Positions 15,716 to 24,999 of a stretch of DNA of 38,906 nt are shown here, in pieces. Location of the stretch: NCBI GenBank assembly GCA_964502145.1, contig CAZCVI010000073.1, positions 1 through 38,906 of the forward strand. Reading direction: 5' to 3'. The first letter of the stretch is position 1. Every line of letters begins with the position of its first letter. The notes below the pieces were generated by a model, which saw nothing but the letters and a program-made list of their open reading frames with translations, searched no databases and was not told the origin of the DNA. This stretch comes from CAZCVI01 sp964502145. GTDB lineage: Bacteria > Acidobacteriota > Aminicenantia > UBA2199. The translations under genes were made by a program, and so were the position numbers.

Positions 15716-15907
15716 CTACTGGCTGTCTTTTTTTTTAGGCAAACGAATAGATGCCCCGCAATTTCCAGAGAAAGCAGTATACAGGGTAAAAAATCCCAAT
15801 AAACCAATGGGATTCTTAAACCAAGCACCCAGGATTAAGATAATCGCTGACAGCACGATCCTGATGTATTTTGCAGTCGAATTAGTATTACATTTTTGTT
15901 CACTCAT
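15716..15907 (-). CDS. Small membrane protein, DUF2892/YgaP-like
   Basis: A 63-residue protein with two likely membrane helices (about 15-28 and 34-46). The pattern IRIVLSAIILILG...NPIGLLGFFTLYTAFSGNC resembles the YgaP-like DUF2892 family, which ends in a similar Gly-Cys region. It has a consensus promoter with only 6 nt between the -10 box and the ATG and no ribosome binding site, so a leaderless mRNA is expected. Function unknown. The 131 bases between its stop and the sensor gene start hold nothing recognisable. Confidence 0.7.
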   Translation of the reverse strand: MSEQKCNTNSTAKYIRIVLSAIILILGAWFKNPIGLLGFFTLYTAFSGNCGASIRLPKKKDSQ

Positions 15908-15913
15908 AGTATT

Positions 15914-15942
15914 ATTATAAAACAGTGTGGTTATTTAGTCAA
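15914..15942 (-). promoter_or_regulatory. Promoter giving a leaderless mRNA for the small membrane protein
   Basis: Minus strand: -35 TTGACT (15937-15942), 17-bp spacer, -10 TATAAT (15914-15919), 6 nt to the ATG at 15907. Confidence 0.65.
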
Positions 15943-15961
15943 TTGTTTCCCTGACTTTTGT

Positions 15962-18688
15962 TTACTTGACTTTCCATCCTTTTTGTTTGAAAATGTCTTC
16001 TAACTTACTCTTTTTGTATTTCCGGCAGAATTCTTCCCATTGCAAGCGCATGGCTTCAAAATAAGCCACGGCGTTATCTTTTTCAAAATAATGAACCAGA
16101 AAAACCTCTTCCCCATCAATCAATGGCACAGCATAAAATTCAAAGACTGTCCCATCCTTTCCTTTCCCTGCTTCTAACGCTTGTGGAAAAGGGATTTCTA
16201 CTATATCTTCCATATACCCCGGTTTTTTTTGGTCCTGATATCGTTTCTCGAAAATATCCGTGCGTTTCCAGCGATTAAACTCGGCCACGGCCTGCTCCCA
16301 ATCAAAACACTTCTTCTTGCCCAGAATAACCCCGGCCCAAACGCCCGTCGGCAACAACAATTCGACTTGTTTGACCCGCTCAAAAAGGGAATACTCCATT
16401 GCAATTAACGCTTTATGACCAATATACCTCACTTCCATTCGTTCACCCCCAATCTCTTGGTGGCGGGGCCAGCGTAAATGTTTTAACTCCCGTATGAACC
16501 GGAAAGGCAATAAATTCTTCAGAGTTATCATAGAAAATTGGCTGTGGAATTTAAAAAAGAGATCCAAATCTTCTAATTTAAGTTGTTCTCGCAATTCCTT
16601 GACCAGGAATTCGCGGCGATAAAAATCAAAGGTTGTCAGTTTGCCACTGACCATCGTTTTAATCTCGTTAAAATAGGTTTCCAGTTTTCGTAGTTTCTTC
16701 GTACACTCGTATCTCTCGCGGTTTTCCTCTTTGTCATACCAGAGCAGCACTTCCTGCACTACCCGTTCTTTTTCAGCCGCGTTGTCCCAGTTTGGAGCAG
16801 TATTAAATTCTTTGATGACCCGCCCGCCAAAAAACACTTCGCGATGCACCAAAATCTTCGCTTTATCGACGTAAATCTGTTCCTGCTTCCAGTAACTAAA
16901 GGGTTTGAGTGTTTCGAGGTGTTCCAGGGAAAGTTCGGCGGCGAAAGTAATCAGTGGGATTAGAATTTGTTCCATTTCACCACTATCGCGGTTTTCCCGT
17001 TTAATCACCAGATCAAACGAGAGACCCACCACCATTTCCGGCTTGGTTTGAAACAACACCGAAGTCCGGTCCAATTGCCGGATATCGCCTTCCCGTAAAT
17101 ATTCATCGCCGCACTTGATATGAACCTCATCGGCAAACGCGGAAACAATCGCACGAAAAAGAGTATCCATTTCTTTTAAAGAGACGTGTGTTGTAACCGG
17201 GGGGAGTTGGACGCGTTTTTTCAGTTCATTATAAATCTCTTGGGCCAGCGCAAACTTCTTGTGACTGATCAGACTTTTGTACATTTTAAAAGATTGCCAC
17301 AGCAGTAATTGGTTTAGCAGGTCCGAGTGATAGGGCATGTTGGCGATTTTTTCACCGCTGTAGTCTTTATTCGCTATCCCCTTGGTTTCCAGGATCGCAA
17401 TACATTTAAGTGCGCTGTCCACCACTTGCGGGCTGCCTTTTTGAGCTTCCAGCAGAAGCCGGGCACCACGCAATGAAATCGGTAGTTCCGCCATTTTATT
17501 CCCATCTTCAGTAACAATTCCTTCCTCGGTGATGGCGCCTAGAAGTTTCAACCTTTTTATAGCTTTGAAAAGCAACGCTTTGGCAGGGGCATGAAAAAAT
17601 GGGAAATCAAGCGGCGAAATACCCATTTTAATCAATCGTAATACCACAGATTCAAGGTTGAGTCGTTGAATTTCAGGGTCAGGGAAAGGAAAACGATCAG
17701 ATATTGCAGCGTCCGCGCACAGGAAATAGTGACCTTCGCGAACCCGGCCGGCCCGACCCGCCCGTTGCATACATTCAGCGGCAGAGATTTCCACCGGATA
17801 CAAACCCTCTATCCCCCGCACCAGGCGTACTTCTTTTTTAAACCCCGAATCCACCACGGCATCAATATCGTCGATAGTTAAACTGGTCTGGGCGATATCC
17901 GTGGCCACAATAACCTTGGGAAGTTGGTAATGTTCGAACACTTTCGCTTGTTCTTTGAGCGATAGTTCAGCGTGCAGCGGAAGAATTTTAGCCTTTAGTT
18001 TCTCGCCATCCAACATACGTTTGAGATCATCCATAAAACGCTCAATCTCCTGTTTGCCCGGTTGAAAGACCAAGACATTTCGTTCCAATTCCACCATTTG
18101 CGCGGTATCAGGGAGGATGAAGTGGGGGTTATTGTGATGCATGGCAATAGGAAAACCACGTCCGGGCACAGAAATCACGGGTGCATCACCGAGAAACCGG
18201 GAGAGTTGATCGGCTTGCAGGGTAGCGCTCATGATCACGACCCGTTTGCCGTTTTTCTTATAGAAACCCCGTTCCAAATTCTCTTTGACCATGCCGACCA
18301 GGACTTCTTGGTTCAGGTTCCATTCGTGGACCTCGTCCAGGATCAGGATATCGTAATCGCGGCGTCTTTTAATTTCGCGGATCATTTGGACGCCATCAGT
18401 CACATAGAGGAGGGTAGTGCTTTTAGATTGCATGCTGTCGAACCCCGTTTGGTAACCAATAGCTTTCCCCAGCGGGACGCCGGTCAAGTGGGCCAGATAG
18501 AGACCAAGAGAACGGGCGGCAATGCGGCGTGGTTGGGTAACATGGACTCGTTTGCCTTTTTTCCACATCCACAGTGGCACCCGTGTGGACTTGCCAGCGC
18601 CCGTTTCTGCCGTCAGTATCGTAACTGGGTTCCGGGTTATGGATGTTTCAATCTTATCCTGATAATCATCTATGGGAAGTGGGTTCAT
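15962..18688 (-). CDS. DEAH-type ATP-dependent RNA helicase (HrpA/HrpB-like)
   Basis: A 908-residue superfamily 2 helicase. Visible motifs are Walker A AETGAGKS (27-34), motif Ia TQPRRIAA, DEVH box (118-121), SAT (about residue 155), and motif VI QRAGRAGR near 310. Winged-helix/HA2-like and OB-like regions and a long C-terminal extension follow, ending about 250 residues beyond the usual OB fold. This size falls between HrpB (about 800) and HrpA (about 1300). The likely role is RNA remodelling or ribosome/mRNA metabolism. A promoter in the gap before it suggests that it can be transcribed apart from the two ATPase genes upstream. Confidence 0.9.
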   Translation of the reverse strand: MNPLPIDDYQDKIETSITRNPVTILTAETGAGKSTRVPLWMWKKGKRVHVTQPRRIAARSLGLYLAHLTGVPLGKAIGYQTGFDSMQSKSTTLLYVTDGVQMIREIKRRRDYDILILDEVHEWNLNQEVLVGMVKENLERGFYKKNGKRVVIMSATLQADQLSRFLGDAPVISVPGRGFPIAMHHNNPHFILPDTAQMVELERNVLVFQPGKQEIERFMDDLKRMLDGEKLKAKILPLHAELSLKEQAKVFEHYQLPKVIVATDIAQTSLTIDDIDAVVDSGFKKEVRLVRGIEGLYPVEISAAECMQRAGRAGRVREGHYFLCADAAISDRFPFPDPEIQRLNLESVVLRLIKMGISPLDFPFFHAPAKALLFKAIKRLKLLGAITEEGIVTEDGNKMAELPISLRGARLLLEAQKGSPQVVDSALKCIAILETKGIANKDYSGEKIANMPYHSDLLNQLLLWQSFKMYKSLISHKKFALAQEIYNELKKRVQLPPVTTHVSLKEMDTLFRAIVSAFADEVHIKCGDEYLREGDIRQLDRTSVLFQTKPEMVVGLSFDLVIKRENRDSGEMEQILIPLITFAAELSLEHLETLKPFSYWKQEQIYVDKAKILVHREVFFGGRVIKEFNTAPNWDNAAEKERVVQEVLLWYDKEENRERYECTKKLRKLETYFNEIKTMVSGKLTTFDFYRREFLVKELREQLKLEDLDLFFKFHSQFSMITLKNLLPFRFIRELKHLRWPRHQEIGGERMEVRYIGHKALIAMEYSLFERVKQVELLLPTGVWAGVILGKKKCFDWEQAVAEFNRWKRTDIFEKRYQDQKKPGYMEDIVEIPFPQALEAGKGKDGTVFEFYAVPLIDGEEVFLVHYFEKDNAVAYFEAMRLQWEEFCRKYKKSKLEDIFKQKGWKVK

Positions 18689-18720
18689 TGTCTTCTCTGT
18701 TGTATTTCGGTCTTTAATCT

Positions 18721-18749
18721 ATGATACCAGACAATGCCCGATAAGGCAA
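18721..18749 (-). promoter_or_regulatory. Possible promoter of the helicase gene
   Basis: Minus strand: -35 TTGCCT (18744-18749), 17-bp spacer, -10 TATCAT (18721-18726), in the 84-bp gap after the 613-residue ATPase gene. It would give a leader of about 26 nt. Confidence 0.45.
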
Positions 18750-18772
18750 GACCCAAAAACATTGGCAATAAA

Positions 18773-20614
18773 TTAGGTGCGCGGGTTGGTTCTTTCTATC
18801 ACGAAGGTTTTAAAGGTAAAGCGTTCTTCTTTCGTCAACAGAAAAAGGGCTTTTTTCTCTTTTTTTTTCAAGTGTCGGATACCCGTATTTAAGAACTTTA
18901 GCGGTACACTCATACCTGGGTTTCCTTTAAGGAATTCGGAGAGTTGGGTTTCAATAAATTCAAAGCGTTGCAGTTCGATTTGTTCGTGGCGGGCCAGGAG
19001 GTTGACAATAACCATGGGAATGGCCTTAAAAAAATAATCGGTATAATCATGTTTGGTAGACACTTGATGTGCCTCGTGAAAATACGCCGCGATCAATTCA
19101 TGCTGTCCTTTTAATAGCAGGGTTTCAAGCTGATCAATCAAACAGAGCAGCAGAAGTTCGTCGAGTTTTGTCGCCAGAGCGATGGTGTGGCCAGTTTCAT
19201 AATAGGCCGGGGGTGATTTGATTAGCATGTGTCCTCCTTTTCCTTGATTATCAGTAATGATATAAGAGCCGGAGCGCGGTTCCGGCAATTGAAACTTAGT
19301 AATCAGTTTATGTATCTGGGGATGGAATTTTTTCAATGCTTCTTTGTAGTAGGCTTGTTCCACTTTCCAGATTTCTTGTTTTCCCACATCGCTCAAGGCC
19401 AGTTCATGGGCGCGGAGATAGATTTCCTTGATTTTTTCCGCCGAATAAAGATTACCGAGAAAATCAACGAACAGTTTAATCGGACCGCTCTGATTTTCTT
19501 TGACTTCAAAGCAGATTCGTAGCAAGGGTTCGGACAGTTCGTAAAAAGTTTCTTTCCCTACCGAAGCCGCGTCCACGAATCGTAGCTTCACCAGGATAGA
19601 TAATTGTTTGGAAATTGTATTTTGCGAGCTGAAGCAGTTTTCCGCGATTTCTTTGACATTGGAAGGGGTTCTGGTTTGATAGAGATATTGCACCATCTTT
19701 TGTTGTAGCGCTGACAATTCTTTCATTGAATTTTGATAATAGGGAATCAGGCTATTAATCGTCTTTAAAAATATCAGTGAGAGGGTATTCTTATAATCCG
19801 CTTTAAAGAAGTAATAAAAAGTGACCAGCAGTCGATGGTTCCCGCCGGTGAGCTCATAGATAGCATGAATTTTCCCGTTGACTTCCGGTAGATTCAAGAA
19901 GTCGAACAGCTCGTTATTCTCTTCCCATAGTGCAATCGACTTAAGAAGCCAGACCGCTTCATCAATAGTCAACTTTTTCAAATGATTCATTTTGAAGAAA
20001 TTATGAAAGGGTTTATCTTCAAACTGAATATCCTTGAATAGTGAACAATTGGACGCCATAATCGAAAAGCACGCATATTGCTGGACGAGGTCCCTGAGTT
20101 TTCGTTGTCCTTGTAACCCTATCCCCGTGAAGATGTCGCCGATATTTTCAATAATAATCAATAATGTAGTTTGGCCGATGCGGTCCAGCAGGGTTTTAAC
20201 CGTCATTTTTTCTTGGTCGTAGGGAGGTATCTTTTTTAAAAGTTCGATTTGGTTTGCCAGATCATGGGATGGGTTTGGGTCCCATTTGAGTAGTGCGCGA
20301 AGGATTCTGATGATCAGGTCAAGAAAAGAAGCGATGCCATATTCATCCTCGCAGAGATACGCGATAGTCAATTTATCTTTCAGTTTAACTTTTGCCGAGA
20401 CCCGGTTGTACAGAACGCGTAAAAGGTGGGTTTTGCCACTGCCACGGGGACCCAGAATTAAACGTTGAAATTTATTGCCGGACGTAGCGCTTTCGATCAC
20501 CAGTTCTTCCAATAAATCCACGATGTCTTTTCGTCCCACCAGTGTGTGTTCTAATAGTTTCGCGCTAGATTCCACTGGGTTGAAGGATTGAAGATAATTA
20601 AGACCTTCGTTCAT
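18773..20614 (-). CDS. P-loop ATPase with winged helix (ORC/STAND-like), unknown function
   Basis: A 613-residue AAA/STAND-type ATPase. Walker A GPRGSGKT is at 55-62. The Walker B position reads LLIIIENIGD (about 152-161), with Glu-Asn where Asp-Glu is normal, so hydrolysis may be weak. A predicted winged helix (about 310-355, IAENCFSSQNTISKQLSILVKL) should bind DNA. The remaining 250 residues are helical with no recognised domain. It follows the smaller ATPase gene by 18 bases, so both are likely one operon. The layout resembles Orc1/Cdc6-like ATPases, but no function can be named. Confidence 0.75.
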   Translation of the reverse strand: MNEGLNYLQSFNPVESSAKLLEHTLVGRKDIVDLLEELVIESATSGNKFQRLILGPRGSGKTHLLRVLYNRVSAKVKLKDKLTIAYLCEDEYGIASFLDLIIRILRALLKWDPNPSHDLANQIELLKKIPPYDQEKMTVKTLLDRIGQTTLLIIIENIGDIFTGIGLQGQRKLRDLVQQYACFSIMASNCSLFKDIQFEDKPFHNFFKMNHLKKLTIDEAVWLLKSIALWEENNELFDFLNLPEVNGKIHAIYELTGGNHRLLVTFYYFFKADYKNTLSLIFLKTINSLIPYYQNSMKELSALQQKMVQYLYQTRTPSNVKEIAENCFSSQNTISKQLSILVKLRFVDAASVGKETFYELSEPLLRICFEVKENQSGPIKLFVDFLGNLYSAEKIKEIYLRAHELALSDVGKQEIWKVEQAYYKEALKKFHPQIHKLITKFQLPEPRSGSYIITDNQGKGGHMLIKSPPAYYETGHTIALATKLDELLLLCLIDQLETLLLKGQHELIAAYFHEAHQVSTKHDYTDYFFKAIPMVIVNLLARHEQIELQRFEFIETQLSEFLKGNPGMSVPLKFLNTGIRHLKKKEKKALFLLTKEERFTFKTFVIERTNPRT

Positions 20615-20632
20615 GACTATGTTTTCTCCCTT

Positions 20633-21814
20633 TTATCCCCGGTTCAATTTCCACCAGCTTTGCAAAATGGAGTATCTGAATTTATAGGTTCTTTTATTAT
20701 TTTTTACTTCTCGCACCAGATAGTGGTCGTTCCAGAGCAGGGATAAAGTCTCACGGATAACTTCGTCTTCAATTTCCAGGGGAGTCTTGACCAGATCAAT
20801 TATATCTTCTTCAAGCCAGAAGCCATCGGTTTTGCAGATTCTATCTAAAATTGCCAGGGATATTTTTTGATTGCTGCTATCATAGTATGTTTTAATGCGA
20901 TCCAGATAGTGTCTAAAGAAGCCTTCGTCGTTGGGATCATTCAGAAAGTATTCGATGGCTAAATCGACGATTTTTTTATTAACCACTCTTTCTCCCGCAT
21001 CCAGTATATATCCGAATATATGTTGAATGTAAAAAGGCAAGCCATCGGTTCTTTTGCAAATATAATCCAGGATATCATTTTCCAATTCCAGGGGGTTGCC
21101 ATCGTTGGTGGCGAGTTGGTGGCATAAATCAATGGCACCCTCAGCATCCATGCTGCTAACGGAAATAATCTTCATATTATTGATCGGGTCGGAATTATAC
21201 CCATGATTGCTTTTTAAATCCTTGATAATCAAGTGGATGCCAATGGAGCCACAGAAAACAAAGGTAATCTTACCAGACGCTTCATATTTATTACGTAGTG
21301 CCCGTAATGTATCGAGGAACACGATCGCGCCGAGCGCTCCGATGCCCTCGGTTTTAATAAATTTAGCAAGCATCAGGGGGAGTTCGTCGAACATCAGCAC
21401 AATTTTTTTATCGGAGTCGACGATATCTTCAATCAGCGATTCCAACAATGGCTTCCAGTTGGATATAATTTGCGGAAGCTTCCAACTTCCGATTTCATTC
21501 CCGCCTGCGTACTTGGAGTAGAATTTCTTCAATTTATAGAATTTATCTTTTAATAGTTCTTTTCTTAATATTTCTTCGTAAAGTCCTTCGACAAATTCAG
21601 CGGGGCTTTCCTTTCCTTCAACCCAATATAAGACCGGATTCCACTCGTCTTGGGGATTTTCTTCCATCTTTCTCAAGATGCTTGTTTTACCTACTCGTCG
21701 CTCGGAGATCAGAACAACACTTTGATTTTGCAGTGCTCTCCAAATAGTTTTGACTTCTTTATCCCTGTCAACAATCGCATTTCCTTTAAGTATTCCGCCT
21801 GGATTTGGTTTCAT
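20633..21814 (-). CDS. Archaeal-type AAA ATPase with C-terminal winged helix
   Basis: A 393-residue ATPase of the type once called archaeal ATPase. Walker A is SERRVGKTS (37-45) and Walker B is VLMFDELPLML (about 141-151). A sensor-like segment FVFCGS and a C-terminal winged-helix region (about 305-390) follow. I take the ATG at 21814, since GGGAGG lies 4 bases before it; the TTG four codons upstream falls inside that site. It is the first gene of the ATPase pair, behind a promoter and a 12-bp palindrome. Relatives are widespread and mostly uncharacterised. Confidence 0.8.
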   Translation of the reverse strand: MKPNPGGILKGNAIVDRDKEVKTIWRALQNQSVVLISERRVGKTSILRKMEENPQDEWNPVLYWVEGKESPAEFVEGLYEEILRKELLKDKFYKLKKFYSKYAGGNEIGSWKLPQIISNWKPLLESLIEDIVDSDKKIVLMFDELPLMLAKFIKTEGIGALGAIVFLDTLRALRNKYEASGKITFVFCGSIGIHLIIKDLKSNHGYNSDPINNMKIISVSSMDAEGAIDLCHQLATNDGNPLELENDILDYICKRTDGLPFYIQHIFGYILDAGERVVNKKIVDLAIEYFLNDPNDEGFFRHYLDRIKTYYDSSNQKISLAILDRICKTDGFWLEEDIIDLVKTPLEIEDEVIRETLSLLWNDHYLVREVKNNKRTYKFRYSILQSWWKLNRG

Positions 21815-21844
21815 TTTACCTCCCAATCATTAAGTACGTCGAAC

Positions 21845-21874
21845 TTGACGTGCGTCAAATAAGACGCACGTCAA
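21845..21874. promoter_or_regulatory. Perfect 12-bp palindrome in the leader of the ATPase pair
   Basis: TTGACGTGCGTC (21845-21856) and GACGCACGTCAA (21863-21874) are exact inverted repeats with a 6-nt loop. They lie between the promoter and the ribosome binding site. It could be an operator for a dimeric regulator, perhaps one of the winged-helix ATPases, or a leader hairpin in the mRNA. There is no T-run, so it is not a terminator. Confidence 0.7.
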
Positions 21875-21887
21875 TATCAACGTATAT

Positions 21888-21915
21888 ATTATATATCAGA
21901 AAGAATAAAAGTCAA
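21888..21915 (-). promoter_or_regulatory. Promoter of the ATPase pair
   Basis: Minus strand: -35 TTGACT (21910-21915), 16-bp spacer, -10 TATAAT (21888-21893). Transcription would begin near 21881, just before the palindrome. Confidence 0.65.
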
Positions 21916-21940
21916 CCGTTATCATTAATAATTATTTTTT

Positions 21941-23575
21941 TTATTTCGATAGTAATGTGGCAGTAGTTACCAGTCGAATGAATTCAGCGCGGTATCCTTC
22001 GGCGTCTTTCCCCAGAGATGTTTTTGCCAAGGAAGAGACTGCATCGTAAGTTAAATTCCCTTTGAATTGGGAATCACGCAACAGCATGCCAAACCCTGCT
22101 ATGGCAGCAGAGAAACGGAAATTATCAGATGTTTTCTCCAGAGCAATTTTGGGGTCCACAATCACCAATTCGATCAATTTGCTGATTTCTTCTTTGGGTG
22201 GTTTATAACGTAGTTTCACTGACATGATTTCCAGACTTCCCGCCGCACTTTTTTTAATTTGGGTTTCCTGGTACTTTAAAGCGCCCGCTTTATTGACTTC
22301 CTCTGAGGAATCAGCGGTGATAAGTTCATAGAGTGCTGTAACAGTATGCCCGGCACCCAATTCGCCCGCGTCTTTTTTATCGTTGTTAAAATCCTCGTTG
22401 GCCATGACCCGGTTTTCATAGCCCACTAAACGATAAGCTTTAATCTTGGTGGGATTGAACTCCACCTGGATTTTTACATCTTTGGCAATAGTAAAAAGAT
22501 TGGCCCGCATCTCTTTTACAAAAACTTTTTGTGCTTCGAGGATGGAATCAATATAAAAATAGTTCCCGTTACCGGATTTGCTGATCTCTTCCATGCGACC
22601 ATCTTTATAATTACCCATGCCGAAACCACAAATGGTCAGATAAATATCATCCTTTCGTTTTTCCTCAATCAACCGCACCATATCACCAGTCGAGGAAGCG
22701 CCCACGTTAAAATCGCCGTCCGTACAAAGAATAACACGGTTATTGCCATCTTTGATCAGGTTCTCTTTGGCTACCGCATAAGCCAGTTCAATTCCTGCGC
22801 CTCCAGCAGTGGAACCCCCAGCTTCCAGACGTTCCAGAGCGTTCAGGATGTCACTTTTCTTCGAGGCCGGAGTAGAAGGAAGAATCAGTCCGGCAGAACC
22901 AGCATAAGTCACTATGGCCACACGATCTTTATCATCTAGTCCATCCAATAACAACTTCAATGATTTTTTTAAAAGCGGCAATTTGTTTTCATCCTCCATA
23001 GAACCAGAGGAATCCACGAGAAAAACCAAGTTACAAGGTTTCAAATCATTATAATTCAACCGCTTGCCCTGCAATCCAATATGAACCAGTTTGTGCGCGG
23101 TGTTCCATGGACAAACAGACACTTCGCTGACAATAGAAAACGGATGTTCCCCAGTCGGTTCGGGGTAATCGTACGTAAAATAATTGATCATCTCCTCAAT
23201 ACGGACGCTGTCTTTCGGAGGCATTTGGTTACCAGTAATAAATCGGCGAATATTGGTATACGAGGCGGTGTCCACATCAATTGAAAAAGTAGAGAGCGGG
23301 TTTTCCCTGGCATCTTTGAATTTGTTCTCCTCAATTTTAGTGTATTCTTCCGTGTTGAATTTTTCTTTTGGCTGCTCTTCCCTTTCCATGACCAAAGATG
23401 ACGGCATTGCTTCTGAACGAAATGCATCGGCATCCGCTTTGCTTTTTTCCTGAGCCATAGCAATCGGTGCCACTTTGTCTGCCCTGCTACCGCAAGCCAA
23501 AATAATCACAATAAGAACTAGCAACCACACCATACTCCAGCGGAATTTAAGCGGTTTGTGTTTCATATGTTTCAT
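21941..23575 (-). CDS. YfbK-type von Willebrand factor A domain lipoprotein
   Basis: A 544-residue lipoprotein. The signal peptide ends in the lipobox ILAC with Cys28. A conserved N-terminal vWFA-associated region carries NPLSTFSIDVDTASY. The vWA domain has the metal-ion motif DSSGS (LVFLVDSSGSM) and the later Thr and Asp positions (TYAG, CTDGD), so the MIDAS site looks intact. The C-terminal DUF3520-like region completes the YfbK layout. The start at 23575 is chosen because GGAGGTTAG lies just before it, although the frame is open further upstream. Surface or periplasmic protein binding is likely; the partner is unknown. Confidence 0.9.
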   Translation of the reverse strand: MKHMKHKPLKFRWSMVWLLVLIVIILACGSRADKVAPIAMAQEKSKADADAFRSEAMPSSLVMEREEQPKEKFNTEEYTKIEENKFKDARENPLSTFSIDVDTASYTNIRRFITGNQMPPKDSVRIEEMINYFTYDYPEPTGEHPFSIVSEVSVCPWNTAHKLVHIGLQGKRLNYNDLKPCNLVFLVDSSGSMEDENKLPLLKKSLKLLLDGLDDKDRVAIVTYAGSAGLILPSTPASKKSDILNALERLEAGGSTAGGAGIELAYAVAKENLIKDGNNRVILCTDGDFNVGASSTGDMVRLIEEKRKDDIYLTICGFGMGNYKDGRMEEISKSGNGNYFYIDSILEAQKVFVKEMRANLFTIAKDVKIQVEFNPTKIKAYRLVGYENRVMANEDFNNDKKDAGELGAGHTVTALYELITADSSEEVNKAGALKYQETQIKKSAAGSLEIMSVKLRYKPPKEEISKLIELVIVDPKIALEKTSDNFRFSAAIAGFGMLLRDSQFKGNLTYDAVSSLAKTSLGKDAEGYRAEFIRLVTTATLLSK

Positions 23576-23686
23576 TTTTCTAACCTCCAATTTAATTGCT
23601 TTATTAGTGGCATGCTCATGTTCGCCACAGACGCTATTGTCGGACGAAATAATAAAATTCTCCCCGAAGAAACATGGAACCATAGA

Positions 23687-24982
23687 TTATTTTTTAAAAA
23701 ACCTGGCCTTCATCTTTTGCCAGTAATCCATCCGCTCTTTTATTTTCTTCTCAAACCCCAATACATTGGGTTGATAAAAGTCTTTCTCTTTCACTTCATC
23801 GGGCATCGTGATCATGGGCGTGGTTTTTTCCTTGAAATCATGGGCATAGAGATATTCTTTGCCCGCGCCCTTTTGAGCCGCAATAAAATTGGCTGGATTG
23901 ATGATATGAATGGGAACACCAACAGTTCTGTACTTCTCAATGACTTTTTGCATTTTCTTTTCCGTCAAATACAGGGCGTTACTTTTGGGTGCGGTAGCCA
24001 AGTAAACAGCAGCCTGGGTAATAAAAAGATTCCCCTCTGGCGGTCCTAAAAATTCAAAGGCTGTTTTTGCATTGAGGCAAACATGCAACGCTTCTGGATC
24101 AGCAAAACCAATATCCTCAACACAAATCCGTATCATCCGCCGTAGAATAAACAACGGGTCTTCACCCCCCTCCATCATGCGATACAACCAGAAAAGCGAC
24201 GCATCGAGATCAGAGTTACGGACACTTTTATGAAAAGCGGAAATCAATTGATACCGATCATCCCCGGTACGATCATATGCACCGATTTTGTTTTGAATAA
24301 CATCCAATACCATGGTTTCGGTAATAGCTACCCCGGAAGAGTGCAAACTAAAAATCACTTCCAACAAATTCAACATGCGCCGGGCATCCCCTTCCGAATA
24401 ATTCAGGATGATATTGGGAACCATTTCTGGCAGTTCCAACGGGGATCCCAGGTTCTGCTCGATGACGTTGATCCCCTTGGTTAGAATGTTCTTTAAATTA
24501 ATCTCAGTAAGGGGGAAAAACTCCATGATTTTTAATCGCGAAAGCAATGCGCGGTTGATTTTATAAGCGGGATTTTCCGTGGTAGTGCCCAGCAAAATAA
24601 TATCACCCCGCTCCACATAAGGCAGGAAAGCGTCCTGAGCACTTTTATTGAAGTGGTGAATTTCATCCACAAACAACACCAGCGGTTTACCTGTTTCTTT
24701 CTTGCCTTCAGCCGCCTGCTTCATAATCTCGCGCGCATCATTGAGTTTTGCAATGGTAGCGGAGAACTCCACGGCAGGTAATTCCATCTCTTTGACAATA
24801 ATCCGTGATAAAGTCGTTTTTCCCGTACCGGGCGGTCCCCAGAAAATCAGGGAATTTAATTTATTGTTCTCAATATACGAACGGATAAGTTTTCCTTTAC
24901 CTACAAGATGCTCCTGCCCCTCAAAGGAATCCAGCCCGGTGGGTCGCAGTTTATCTGCTAAAGGAAAAATAGTATCCATCAT
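23687..24982 (-). CDS. rarA: Replication-associated recombination protein A (MgsA/RarA)
   Basis: A 431-residue AAA+ ATPase of the RarA/Mgs1/WRNIP1 family, which acts at stalled replication forks. Walker A GPPGTGKTT is at 49-57 and Walker B LFVDEIHHF has D106-E107. The family phrases AQDAFLPYVERGDIILLGTT and TENPAY are present. The C-terminal tetramerisation part includes the YKYPHD-like YLYAHDF and YQP segments. Length is normal. It is preceded by a large hairpin and followed 111 bases later by the vWA gene. Confidence 0.95.
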   Translation of the reverse strand: MMDTIFPLADKLRPTGLDSFEGQEHLVGKGKLIRSYIENNKLNSLIFWGPPGTGKTTLSRIIVKEMELPAVEFSATIAKLNDAREIMKQAAEGKKETGKPLVLFVDEIHHFNKSAQDAFLPYVERGDIILLGTTTENPAYKINRALLSRLKIMEFFPLTEINLKNILTKGINVIEQNLGSPLELPEMVPNIILNYSEGDARRMLNLLEVIFSLHSSGVAITETMVLDVIQNKIGAYDRTGDDRYQLISAFHKSVRNSDLDASLFWLYRMMEGGEDPLFILRRMIRICVEDIGFADPEALHVCLNAKTAFEFLGPPEGNLFITQAAVYLATAPKSNALYLTEKKMQKVIEKYRTVGVPIHIINPANFIAAQKGAGKEYLYAHDFKEKTTPMITMPDEVKEKDFYQPNVLGFEKKIKERMDYWQKMKARFFKK

Positions 24983-24999
24983 TACCCAAACAGCAAATC

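Noticed and set aside
15613..15828. 71-codon minus-strand open frame overlapping the small membrane protein
   Set aside because: It lies in another frame of the DUF2892-like gene, has no ribosome binding site, and the other frame has the promoter and the family pattern.
18062..18724. 220-codon plus-strand open frame opposite the helicase
   Set aside because: Antisense shadow of the helicase N-terminal domain, whose motifs are all in the minus-strand frame.
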